A stretch of DNA of 64,000 nt from Dendrolimus kikuchii (taxonomy: Eukaryota > Arthropoda > Insecta > Lepidoptera > Lasiocampidae): assembly GCA_019925095.2 (NCBI GenBank), contig CM034392.1:16401387-16465386 (forward strand). The letters are read 5' to 3'. Each line of letters begins with the position of its first letter. Position 1 is the stretch's first letter. The notes under the pieces are model-generated. The model was not told the DNA's origin. It did no database searches and was given only the letters and a program-made list of their open reading frames with translations. Made by a program: the position numbers and the translations under genes. Shown here in pieces: positions 56,321-64,000 of this stretch.

Positions 56321-58709
56321 TTTTCTGGGTTTTAGACCAGGCAGGAGAAGGAGTTTTAAGCCAGGCGAGTACGATAGTACTGTCTGACCAACAAAAGTGT
56401 TGCTGAATGGTAATGTGGGCAGAAAGTTGAACAGAGACGCGAGAGATGAGCAGCGAAGTGAGGTGTGCAGCTGAAAGTTCCAGCTTTGGTATAGTCTGTC
56501 GGGTTTTAATGGGGGCTACCTTGGATTTAGAAACAAGTAGTCTGACGTGTACCTGACCCGTGATATTCGTTTCATGAAGATAGACTGCGGCTGCATATCC
56601 GGATTCGGATGCATCGGCAAAACCGTGTAGGGTGTAGGTGGAATCTTTGCTGGTGCAAATTGTTCTGGGGAGTCGAAGAGCAGAGAGTAGAGGTAAGTCT
56701 TCAAAAATGTGCTGAAATTGAAATGTGACATCATTGGGAGCCGATTCATCCCAGTCTAACTTTAGAGTCCATAGGTGCTGAATGAGCAGTTTTGCGCGGA
56801 AAATAACTGGGCTGATCCATCCACTAGGATCGTATAAACGAGCGATGGTACTGAGTATTGACCTTTTGGTAAATTTTTCCAGTGTAGGTACCGAAATGTG
56901 ATATGTAAATTCGTCCGTTTGGGGTATCCATTGCATACCAAGTACCTTGATTGCATTGGAGTCGGGTACAACATCAAAATCCTTGGGTATGTCACATTGA
57001 TCATCCGGGAAGCGTTCTAAAAGCTGACGAGAGTTTGAGGTCCACTTTCGCAAATGAAATCCCCCTAGGGCTAGTAACTCAATGAGTTCAGTCTGCAGAG
57101 CTATTGCCTTGTCAACTGAATCATGCCCAGTCAGAATGTCATCCACGAATATGGAGTGCGTAAGAACCTGTGCAGCCTGGGGAAAACGGTGACCTTCATC
57201 AGTGACCAGCTGTATAATAGATCGATTGGCGAGGAAGGGGCTGGGTCGTAGGCCATACGTGACAGTGGACAGGGCGTAAGTGAGCAGAGGTTGATCTGGA
57301 GAAGAGCGCCATAGAATGAGTTGGAACCGTCTGTGGTCTGGGTGAACTAGTATATTTCTAAACATCATCTGGATGTCTGTACTAAAGACCACTTTGTGAG
57401 TACGAAAATTTAGAATGATGTCAGTAATATCACGTTGGAGCGGTGGGCCAGTGTGCAGACAGTCATTAAGACTGACACCATTAGAGCTCTTACAGCTGCC
57501 ATCAAAAACCGTGCGAAGTTTTTCAGAGTTGGCTTTGAAGATGCCATGATGCGGGACGTAAAAATGGTCTTTTCCTTTGAATGTGCTGGGGTGACAAAGA
57601 GCCATGTGGCCCATGTCAATGTATTCCTTCATGAAGTCGATATATTTTGAGCGGAGGGTAGGATCTCTTTGGAGTTTGCGCTCCAAATTAAGGAATCGTC
57701 GTAGTGCAATAGCGTGGGTTGCACCGAGCTTAGGTGCCTTTGTAAGAAAGGGAAGGGATACTATGTATCGCCCTGTGGGATCACGTGTGGTGGTAGAACG
57801 AAAGTTCTCCTCACACTCGTCAGAGGTTGAGTTGTCCTTTGATTGCACTTCTTCGACTTCCCAGAATCTCTCCAGAGCGGAGTGTATTTCTTTATTTGAG
57901 TGTTGGGGTTGTAAACAGTCAATATTTACTAGTGCTGAATTAACTTGAGGCTCAGGCTTTGTGTAGTTTGGATTGATAGGACCTAAAAGAGCGAAATTGA
58001 AGATCGTGCCGAAGGCTATTGGCCTGCCGGGGCCCAAAAAAATTTTGTTACCATCCAAAATTTGGCCCAAGACATCAGAACCTATAATCAAGTCAAAAGC
58101 GGCTGGAAAACGATAAGACGAGTCTGCTAGGGGAAGCTGTGTCGAGTCGAGGAGTGGAACAACGTCAGGTAACATTGTTAATGGTAAAAGACCTGTCAAA
58201 TCTGGTAGAATGTATGCCTTTGCGCTAATTACTGGGACTTCGGTGTGAATAGGGCGGAATGTGATGGTAGTTGAAGAACTAGAGTTTTGAGTCTGCTGAT
58301 TACCGACTCCTGTAATTTTTAGTTCTGTGTGCTCGACAGGCAAACGTAATTTTTGTGTCATAGTTTTAGTTAACAAGGTTAGCATGGAACCGCTGTCTAA
58401 TAATGCTCTTGCCTTATGAAATTCTCCAGCGTTGTCTGCTAGTTCTAGGGACACAGTGGGTAATAAAACTGGTGGATCGTGTACTGTAATGTGCTGAGTA
58501 TGTGCTGAAATATGACTGTCATTTTGGTTAGCTTTATCAGAGGAAGTAACAGGGCTGCCGGGCAAGTGATTATTATGATAAACTTTATTATCATAGTGCT
58601 GAGTATGAAACTGGGATTTATTTTGTTTACGTGATGTAGTGGATGGTGTATATTGTAGCGATGGTATGGGTGGGTGTAGTGTAGTATTGTGTAAGTGAGT
58701 AGCAGGTAG
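56295..58709 (-). CDS. BEL/Pao pol: protease, reverse transcriptase, RNase H
   Basis: Open from the TGA at the end of gag (58710-58712) to a stop at 56295. Counting residues from 58565, the aspartic protease active site is ALLDSGS at 54-60. The reverse transcriptase follows, with RTVFDGSCKS at 351-360, VVFSTDIQMMF at 392-402 and the catalytic IFVDDILTG at 472-480. RNase H shows HGFADASESGYAAAVY from 647, the Glu of PKLELSAAHL at about 696 and WSDSTIVLAW from 726. The connecting region usually found between RNase H and integrase is missing, because the frame runs from PSPAW directly into unrelated residues (SKTQKNGSSHRGS). Same frame as gag, so protein could only be made by readthrough of the TGA or by an independent start. 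Confidence 0.88.
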   Translation of the reverse strand, partial: LPATHLHNTTLHPPIPSLQYTPSTTSRKQNKSQFHTQHYDNKVYHNNHLPGSPVTSSDKANQNDSHISAHTQHITVHDPPVLLPTVSLELADNAGEFHKARALLDSGSMLTLLTKTMTQKLRLPVEHTELKITGVGNQQTQNSSSSTTITFRPIHTEVPVISAKAYILPDLTGLLPLTMLPDVVPLLDSTQLPLADSSYRFPAAFDLIIGSDVLGQILDGNKIFLGPGRPIAFGTIFNFALLGPINPNYTKPEPQVNSALVNIDCLQPQHSNKEIHSALERFWEVEEVQSKDNSTSDECEENFRSTTTRDPTGRYIVSLPFLTKAPKLGATHAIALRRFLNLERKLQRDPTLRSKYIDFMKEYIDMGHMALCHPSTFKGKDHFYVPHHGIFKANSEKLRTVFDGSCKSSNGVSLNDCLHTGPPLQRDITDIILNFRTHKVVFSTDIQMMFRNILVHPDHRRFQLILWRSSPDQPLLTYALSTVTYGLRPSPFLANRSIIQLVTDEGHRFPQAAQVLTHSIFVDDILTGHDSVDKAIALQTELIELLALGGFHLRKWTSNSRQLLERFPDDQCDIPKDFDVVPDSNAIKVLGMQWIPQTDEFTYHISVPTLEKFTKRSILSTIARLYDPSGWISPVIFRAKLLIQHLWTLKLDWDESAPNDVTFQFQHIFEDLPLLSALRLPRTICTSKDSTYTLHGFADASESGYAAAVYLHETNITGQVHVRLLVSKSKVAPIKTRQTIPKLELSAAHLTSLLISRVSVQLSAHITIQQHFCWSDSTIVLAWLKTPSPAWSKTQKNGSSHRGS

Positions 58710-60194
58710 TCATTGTTGTGAATTAATAGGTGAATTACGACGAGAAGTGTTTCTTGATTCCGTGGTTGGGCGGGTGTGTTCTTGTCCTCTTAGTTGTGGG
58801 GGCAAGAGGTGAGAATTGTCATATGTGGGTGATTCAAAGCCACTGCGATGTAAGGTGGTATGGTGTTTCTCGCTATCACATTCTCTACACCGTCCTGTGG
58901 ATCTGCACTCGTCAGAGTAATGGGGTCCTAGACACTTACGGCACCGTTCATGAGCTTGGATAAAATCCCAGCGCCCTTGCGTAGGCTGTCTTAGGTATTC
59001 ACCGCAGTTCAGCAACCTGTGTCCTCTAACGTGACACCAAGGGCAGTAATAATTATTGGTCGGTGCTGGTGGGTGGGCGGAATCTTGTGCTATGGGCTCG
59101 AAATATTGTGTAGACTGTGGGTATCCTTGAGCGTACTGTACAGGGTACGCTTGACTTTGTAGAGGATATGCAGGGCGCGTTAAAGGTGGGCGGACGGAAG
59201 TAGTGGGCTGAAAACGAACGTGCCGAATTTCTGGTCTGGGTGCAGAAGCGCGTGGTTGGTACCGTGCTGAGGGAGAAGCACGTTCAGTTTGTCTGTATGT
59301 CGGGCTGAGGGGAGGGGGGGGTGGGTTATATGTCTCAGTTTCTGTGCAACGTGCATGGTCTTCTAAGAATGTGATTACATCCTTTAAGGTGGGCAGAGTG
59401 TCTGAAGACCCATGCGTTCGTTCAAATAATGTGCGAAGCTCGCCCTTTAACTTCCGCACTACTATTGACACTAGGACGTAGTCTGAGTCATGTAGTGGTA
59501 AGTTTAGGTTTTTAAGCGCCGATTGGGTTGAAATAAGAGGGGCTAAAAATAACTGTCTGATTTGTGAGCGGGTGGTGATGTGGGGTAACTCTAGTATCAT
59601 ATCTATAAACCTATCAATGAGAACTCGGCGATTTTCGTAGCGATTGGCAAGTGTTGTCATCGCTACATCGTAGTTCTCATCGGTAACCTTGAGGTGTGAT
59701 ACCATACTGAGAGCTTCTCCGGAGAGGCAAGAAAATAAATAGTGTAATTTAACTGCACCTGACAAATTACCGGCAGTGTCCGTAAGGCTTTTGAAAATAG
59801 TTATGAAAGATGGCCAATCCTCAAGCTTGGAAGAAAATTTGGGTAGATCTATTTTGGGCAGAACAGTAGACGTGGAGAATGTGGGCGAGCTTGGTTTGAT
59901 GCTTGAGCTGATGGTGATGTTTGCCACCAAAAATTTTTCATATGCTTCTATAGCCGAGGTGTAGTAGTCAAAGTACCATTTTTCCACTTTGTCGTCAAGG
60001 TCTTTAGAGTCCAAGATCTCATAATATACTGTATCCAACTTGCCCTTTATATCGTCCAATTTTGTAAAGCGCCCTATGAAATCGTTTACACTATACTTTT
60101 TGTCTCCTTTTAATATAAGGTTAGCTATCTCTAATAGGAAAGTTATGTACTTATGGGTTTGCATAAAGATGGCAGATTGCGATTTGGTAGGCAT
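58710..60194 (-). CDS. BEL/Pao gag
   Basis: A 494-codon frame from the ATG at 60194 (MPTKSQSAIFM) to a TGA at 58710-58712. An earlier Met at 60290 would add 32 residues encoded by the A/T tract and is unlikely to be the start. The N-terminal half is the helical capsid-type region of BEL/Pao gag (DUF1759-like), with WPSFITIFKSLTD and LHYLFSCLSGEAL. A Pro/Arg/Gln/Tyr-rich linker leads to a zinc-knuckle region: CPWCHVRGHRLLNC (C-x2-C-x4-H-x4-C), CRKCLGPHYSDEC and CRECDSEKHHTTLH. No frameshift. The stop context is CAA TGA CTA and pol continues in the same frame. Confidence 0.9.
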   Translation of the reverse strand: MPTKSQSAIFMQTHKYITFLLEIANLILKGDKKYSVNDFIGRFTKLDDIKGKLDTVYYEILDSKDLDDKVEKWYFDYYTSAIEAYEKFLVANITISSSIKPSSPTFSTSTVLPKIDLPKFSSKLEDWPSFITIFKSLTDTAGNLSGAVKLHYLFSCLSGEALSMVSHLKVTDENYDVAMTTLANRYENRRVLIDRFIDMILELPHITTRSQIRQLFLAPLISTQSALKNLNLPLHDSDYVLVSIVVRKLKGELRTLFERTHGSSDTLPTLKDVITFLEDHARCTETETYNPPPPPLSPTYRQTERASPSARYQPRASAPRPEIRHVRFQPTTSVRPPLTRPAYPLQSQAYPVQYAQGYPQSTQYFEPIAQDSAHPPAPTNNYYCPWCHVRGHRLLNCGEYLRQPTQGRWDFIQAHERCRKCLGPHYSDECRSTGRCRECDSEKHHTTLHRSGFESPTYDNSHLLPPQLRGQEHTRPTTESRNTSRRNSPINSQQ

Positions 60195-60827
60195 GACGAT
60201 GAGAAGTGCACAAAAAGAAAAGGAAAAGCAAACGAAAAAAAAAAAAAATTTTTTTTTTTTTTTTTTTTTACTAATGCTAATAAAGAACACGCAAGAAAGC
60301 AGCCAGAGAAACGTAAGAAATACGAAATAAATAAAAATGATTAGGAAAAAAAATATATATCAAACTGTCGTGTGCGCTGAGTCTTAATAAACACGAAGCT
60401 ATATATAAGCTATAAAAGTTGCACGGCAAGCTAACCACACCGAGTGAAACGAATATAATATTCAATATTATTATATCGATCCGATATCACGTTTAGTGCA
60501 AGTATTCGAGAATAGGTGTGCTGAATAAAGTACAGAATACGTACTCGAGGTTATATTAACCTACCTACGTACCAAAAAATAGTTATCGTGTAGCAATTTG
60601 CGTAATTATCTGAGGAATGTGGAATGGGTATTCAAATATATAAGGGCAGAAGTAATATGTTTATAAGAAAACAAAAAAGAAAAAACAAGGGCAGAAAACG
60701 GGTAAATGGGCAGATTGATAATGATTGTTTATTTATCTTTTTAGGTATGCGAAAATTTACAATTTGGTTTGAATTAACCATAAAATGGCAAAATAGGGTT
60801 GTTGCAGACTGTATAAATAGGTCGCCA
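60195..60827 (-). other. BEL/Pao 5' leader with A14T21 tract
   Basis: Between the putative primer-binding site and gag. Contains fourteen A then twenty-one T residues (60235-60269), which read as a perfect potential foldback of A-T pairs. A 95-codon plus-strand ORF at 60624-60911 crosses it and has no motif. No splice sites were established. Confidence 0.4.
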
Positions 60828-61206
60828 GTTGGAATATTCGGTTCGAAAGACCATATGATCTGGCCGATTGCCAGATTTCAAGGGTGCAAGGGTAAGAGGG
60901 AATGGAGATAAATGGACTCACCCGTAATAATATGAGCTGAGTAACCGGAGCGTCTGCGATACAGGAGCAGCAGTGCGTGTTCTCTTGTTATATATCTCCC
61001 GCTTCACAACTAGATTCACTTGCCACTTATCACCAAGCTCTTGGAACCCGGTTAGTATTGCAATTGGGTGGATATCTCAAATGCGCGCGCGATGCGTGAA
61101 TGTTTTTACGACGGATCGATTCAGACTGATCGTTGAGACGCGGAAGTGCGGGGTAAATTACTTTTTCGGGGAATCATCGTTCGTTACGCGGTGGCGTGAA
61201 CATGCA
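60828..61206 (-). promoter_or_regulatory. possible 5' LTR with TATA box
   Basis: Lies directly upstream of the primer-binding-like TGGCGACC. On the minus strand it contains GGGAGATATATAACAAG (TATA-like, 60986-61002) and a GTGAGT (60921-60926) that could be a splice donor. No matching 3' copy was seen, because the other side of the element has been disrupted, so LTR status is inferred from position and the promoter-like motif. It might instead be the promoter of an unrelated gene. Confidence 0.3.
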
Positions 61207-61240
61207 TAATTACAATACTTTTACGCCAAAACAAAAAGTA

Positions 61241-61371
61241 CATACATGCATACATACATAACTTCACACCAGTTCCCTTGCGGGGTAGGCACGAACAACA
61301 GAGAGCCATTTAGGCTTATTCTTACACACCTCACTTGCTTCTATGACAAGAAGCAAGTGAGGTGTGTAAGA
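61241..61371 (-). mobile_element. RTE-A LINE, 131-bp insertion with snap-back 5' end
   Basis: Carries the (CATA)n tail, ACTTCACACCAGTTCCCTTG and CTTACACACCTCACTTGCTT, then, after ATGACA, an exact 22-base reverse complement of its own end (61350-61371). Both sides carry CAAAACAAAAAGTA (61227-61240 and 61372-61385), a 14-bp exact target duplication that encloses the fold-back. Confidence 0.9.
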
Positions 61372-61385
61372 CAAAACAAAAAGTA

Positions 61386-62360
61386 ACTGTGTATAATGTA
61401 AACGTGCCATAATATTACACAATAATGGCTATTTTTTATAACGAAATATTGTTTTAGCAAGTTACTATCACTCACTGTTCAGAATTTAGATTAAAGATCA
61501 TACATCAAATAAGAAAACTAACTGTTAGCCACGGTTTTTCGACATTTTCTTTTTACTTCTTAACGATAACCCACGTTTTTCGTATTTTTCCCTTTTCAGA
61601 GATGATTTTATAAAAACGCTGAAATTCCCATCTTTTTTATTCTTACCAAAAACGTAAATGTGAATTTTCATATCCCTAAATAAAATTATGATTACCTAGT
61701 CCATACAAATTTTTATTTCCTGTTTCTCTTCTTCAAGGTTGTTTTTTTCTTTGAGACAAAATGCTTAATGTAACCTATGTTCTTTCCCAGAAGACACTCT
61801 ACATCCTTGCTAACTTTCATCAATATCCGCCCAACTGCTCAGTATGTAAAGGTAACAAAGTGAGAGTACCTTTCGCAATATACTAAACATGGATGAAATT
61901 ATTTCAGATCAAGAAAAGTTAAAGCTGGTCGGATCGATAGTCGGTCTGATTTGCACCTGCTCGAAAATTTTATTGTAGATCCGTATGGACTGTTTACTTA
62001 GGTGTCACTTCTTAAATTATCACTTCAAAACCAACCAATTATACCAATTATCGATCACGATCCTACGTCATCATGTGACAATTTTCATTTTGAAATGATC
62101 GTGACTGAACTCGCAGTACGTGTTAATAACATCTATTTTTCACATTCGTAATAAATAGTTTAAGAATAAGATGATGATATATTTTTCATTTTTTTTTTCT
62201 TTTTCTTTAGCTGTGGGAGAAAATCATTATAGAAGCAAGTACATAAATATTTCTACATGTATCTGATTTCATTATAAGCGTATTATCAAAAAATTTTTTT
62301 ATAGCTTTTCAATTATAAAACATATGTATTCCATTAATTTTTACATAATATTCCAGTTCA
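61386..62360. other. AT-rich non-coding DNA
   Basis: No gene or recognisable repeat. Confidence 0.45.
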
Positions 62361-62371
62361 TATTTTAAAAG

Positions 62372-62408
62372 CTGGGAACTGGCGTGAAGTTATGTATGTA
62401 TGTATGTA
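62372..62408 (+). mobile_element. RTE-A LINE, 37-bp insertion
   Basis: Only CTGGGAACTGGCGTGAAG and the ATGT tail were inserted. TATTTTAAAAG is duplicated at 62361-62371 and 62409-62419. Confidence 0.85.
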
Positions 62409-62521
62409 TATTTTAAAAGTTAGGGATTGTGATACACTTTACTTTTATTTTTCGGATTGTGATTAAATATAAAAATGTACTAAAAAAAATAGAGTTATGT
62501 CATCAAATGTTGGATCAAATC

Positions 62522-62770
62522 TTATACTAATATATAAAGCTGAACAGTTTGTTTGTTTGAACGCGCTAATCTCAGGAACTACTGGTCTGATTTGAAAAAT
62601 TCTTTCAGCGTTAGATAGCCAATTTATTGAGGAAGGCTATAGGCTATATCATCATGCTAATACTAATAGGAGCGGAGCACCAATGAAGAATGTTTTAAAA
62701 TGGGGGGATTTTTTTAACTTCCTTTTTTTTACTATTCCACGCGGACGAAGTCGCGGGCAGAAGCTAGTTA
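62522..62770 (-). repeat. CCCGCG dispersed repeat, copy
   Basis: Inverse of 18508-18748 in motif order: TATACTAATATATAAAGCTG, CTAATCTCAGGAACTACTGG, GAAAAATTCTTTCAGCG, GGAGCGGAGCACC and CGCGGACGAAGTCGCGGGCA. Non-coding. Confidence 0.65.
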
Positions 62771-62810
62771 TAGGATATAAATGACAATGATCATCAAACG
62801 CTTAAATAAC

Positions 62811-63006
62811 AACTAGCGGTCCGGCGCGGTTTCACCCGCGCTCTGTCCCGCTCCCGTGGTATACAGCGTCATGTTATATAACCTATGACACTCTCTGTTA
62901 ACGTAGCTTTCCAACAGTAAAAGAATTTTTAAAATCGGTTTAGTAGACCAGAGATTACCCCCTACAACGTCACAAACTTTACCTCTTTATAATATTAGTA
63001 TAGATA
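62811..63006 (+). repeat. CCCGCG dispersed repeat, shorter variant
   Basis: AACTAGCGGTCCGGCGCGGT, TTTCACCCGCGCTC, GAATTTTTAAAATCGG, AGAGATTA and TATAATATTAGTATAGAT, a related but diverged copy in the same orientation as 18508. Confidence 0.6.
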
Positions 63007-64000
63007 ATAAATCGTCTTATACTATAAAACTATAAGATAAAAAGTGTATAAACTGGCCATAACCTCTATAACATGAACTATTTCTTTTTACCTTCTGACT
63101 GTATTCTATCTTATCTGTAGTGAATGTCAGTAATTACAATTTTTCAATTTCATCAATTTTCAATTACATACATAAACAAAGCAAATTTATCCATGTCATT
63201 TGAATGCTGATCCAAGTCTAAAATCCTCTAAAAAGAACTAAATACGGATACAAAAATACCAAGTTTCATAAAAGCAGTATTTTTTATAGTTTACAAAGGA
63301 TATCCAGCGGAATCTAAAGCAAAAATTTTTTCAACACATCTCTACGATATTTACCAAAGAACTGCCGACATGACAGATTTGTAATGATTCGTTTAGGAGC
63401 TAAACGATCAATCAAATAATGATTCTGTTAATTATCGTAAGATACAGCTTTTGCTTAGGTACAAAATTATAGTCATTATTATTAAAGCAAACATCATAGG
63501 TTATGTTGACAAAATGTCTATGTCAACTATGTAAAACTACAAATTACTAGTAAGTAGGTACCAAAATTACTCTTGTCATAATATTAGGGTTGCTAGAGTT
63601 CAGACAAATATACGAAAATGGCGTCCCTATTATTTTCTACTCTATTTGGCCAATCTGGAGACACTTCAAATATCACAATTAGTTTCTTAACATACATATT
63701 TTATGTATAAAAGAAAAAGCCTTCGAAGGGTCATCGTTAAAGTGAGTACTGCTTGTGTGTACCGTGTATTATCAAACTTAATTGGCTTAATCGGGTCTGA
63801 GCTCAACTTGTTGATGAAAATTTTTAAGGAAAATTATGGGCAAATATTTTATAAGGCTTCTTTTTCGAGAGCTCGTGAACGCCTTCGCCAAATTGATTTG
63901 TAATGAATAAGACTGTTAGAATATTACATAATCAAAAGTAATTATTTAATTTGCCTTCTTCTAGTAAATATATTTGTAAATAAATAATTATTGTTCATGT
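63007..64000. other. AT-rich non-coding DNA
   Basis: A 66-codon ORF at 63703-63903 (MYKRKSLRRVIVKVSTA...) has no recognisable domain, although a GTGAGT inside it could be a donor. No other feature. Confidence 0.4.

Larger units (their letters stand above)
54661..60830 (-). mobile_element. BEL/Pao LTR retrotransposon
   Basis: Minus-oriented element of about 6.2 kb with gag (58710-60194), protease, reverse transcriptase and RNase H (56295-58709) and integrase (54704-56320), in normal BEL/Pao order. A purine-rich AAATGAGGGGT lies downstream of pol at 54675-54685, followed by TGTTATTG (54661-54668), which may be the first bases of a 3' LTR cut short by the LINE tail ending at 54650. A TGGCGACC at 60820-60827 (minus strand) matches the usual start of a BEL-type primer-binding site; the sequence to its right would be the 5' LTR. 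I could not confirm two matching LTRs. One TGA, one frame break and one internal deletion separate it from an active element. Confidence 0.8.

Noticed and set aside
60624..60911. 95-codon plus-strand ORF
   Set aside because: Basic, low-complexity peptide, antisense to the BEL/Pao leader; no domain.
63703..63903. 66-codon ORF near the right edge
   Set aside because: Possible donor inside, but no domain and no other exon evidence.

Overview
This is AT-rich eukaryotic DNA, almost certainly from a moth or butterfly (Lepidoptera). The evidence is the repertoire of repeats: an RTE-type LINE with an (ATGT)n tail, an SINE-like repeat starting TATCCGTGCAGG and ending CAATAAAA, 'CCCGCG' and 'AACCGACTTC' dispersed families, R1-type LINE pieces, a maT-type mariner and a BEL/Pao retroelement. 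There is no bacterial gene structure, no rRNA or tRNA gene and no CRISPR. Only three short stretches look like host exons, each weakly supported; the window is best read as intergenic or intronic DNA filled with transposable elements (TEs).

Layout. 1-9.6 kb: mostly unannotatable AT-rich DNA, one SINE-like copy, an AACCGACTTC repeat and a 49-codon ORF. 9.7-12.6 kb: a truncated RTE-like LINE (family B) and an R1 LINE fragment. 13-25 kb: MITEs, an hAT-type MITE with 8-bp target duplication, a near-intact 1.3-kb maT mariner, and a 475-bp solo LTR. 25-33 kb: a (CA)n(TA)n microsatellite, two tiny RTE-A tails, a degraded LINE carrying nested fold-backs, and a TA-flanked MITE. 33.6-36.4 kb: a candidate first coding exon with a CpG-rich upstream region and a separate candidate exon holding two hairpins, both on the minus strand. 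36.8-48.3 kb: four RTE-A insertions, a 2-kb CR1/Jockey-group LINE, a family-B RTE and a further LINE 3' end with a hexanucleotide repeat. 48.7-54.7 kb: SINE-like copies, a MITE, an internally deleted R1 LINE, a possible 52-codon exon and a LINE 3' end. 54.7-61 kb: a BEL/Pao retrotransposon on the minus strand. 61.2-64 kb: two RTE-A insertions and dispersed repeats.

How the parts relate. The most informative set is the RTE-A family: eight copies, all 5'-truncated, each still bracketed by a recognisable 11-14 bp target-site duplication, ranging from about 1.3 kb down to 25 bp. This gives a local record of target-primed reverse transcription, including one copy with a 22-nt snap-back at its 5' end and one target sequence that is present three times around two adjacent insertions. 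The BEL/Pao element keeps recognisable gag, protease, reverse transcriptase, RNase H and integrase, but has a UGA between gag and pol in the same frame and a deletion/frameshift between RNase H and integrase. Everything was read by eye; family names rest on motifs, not on database searches.
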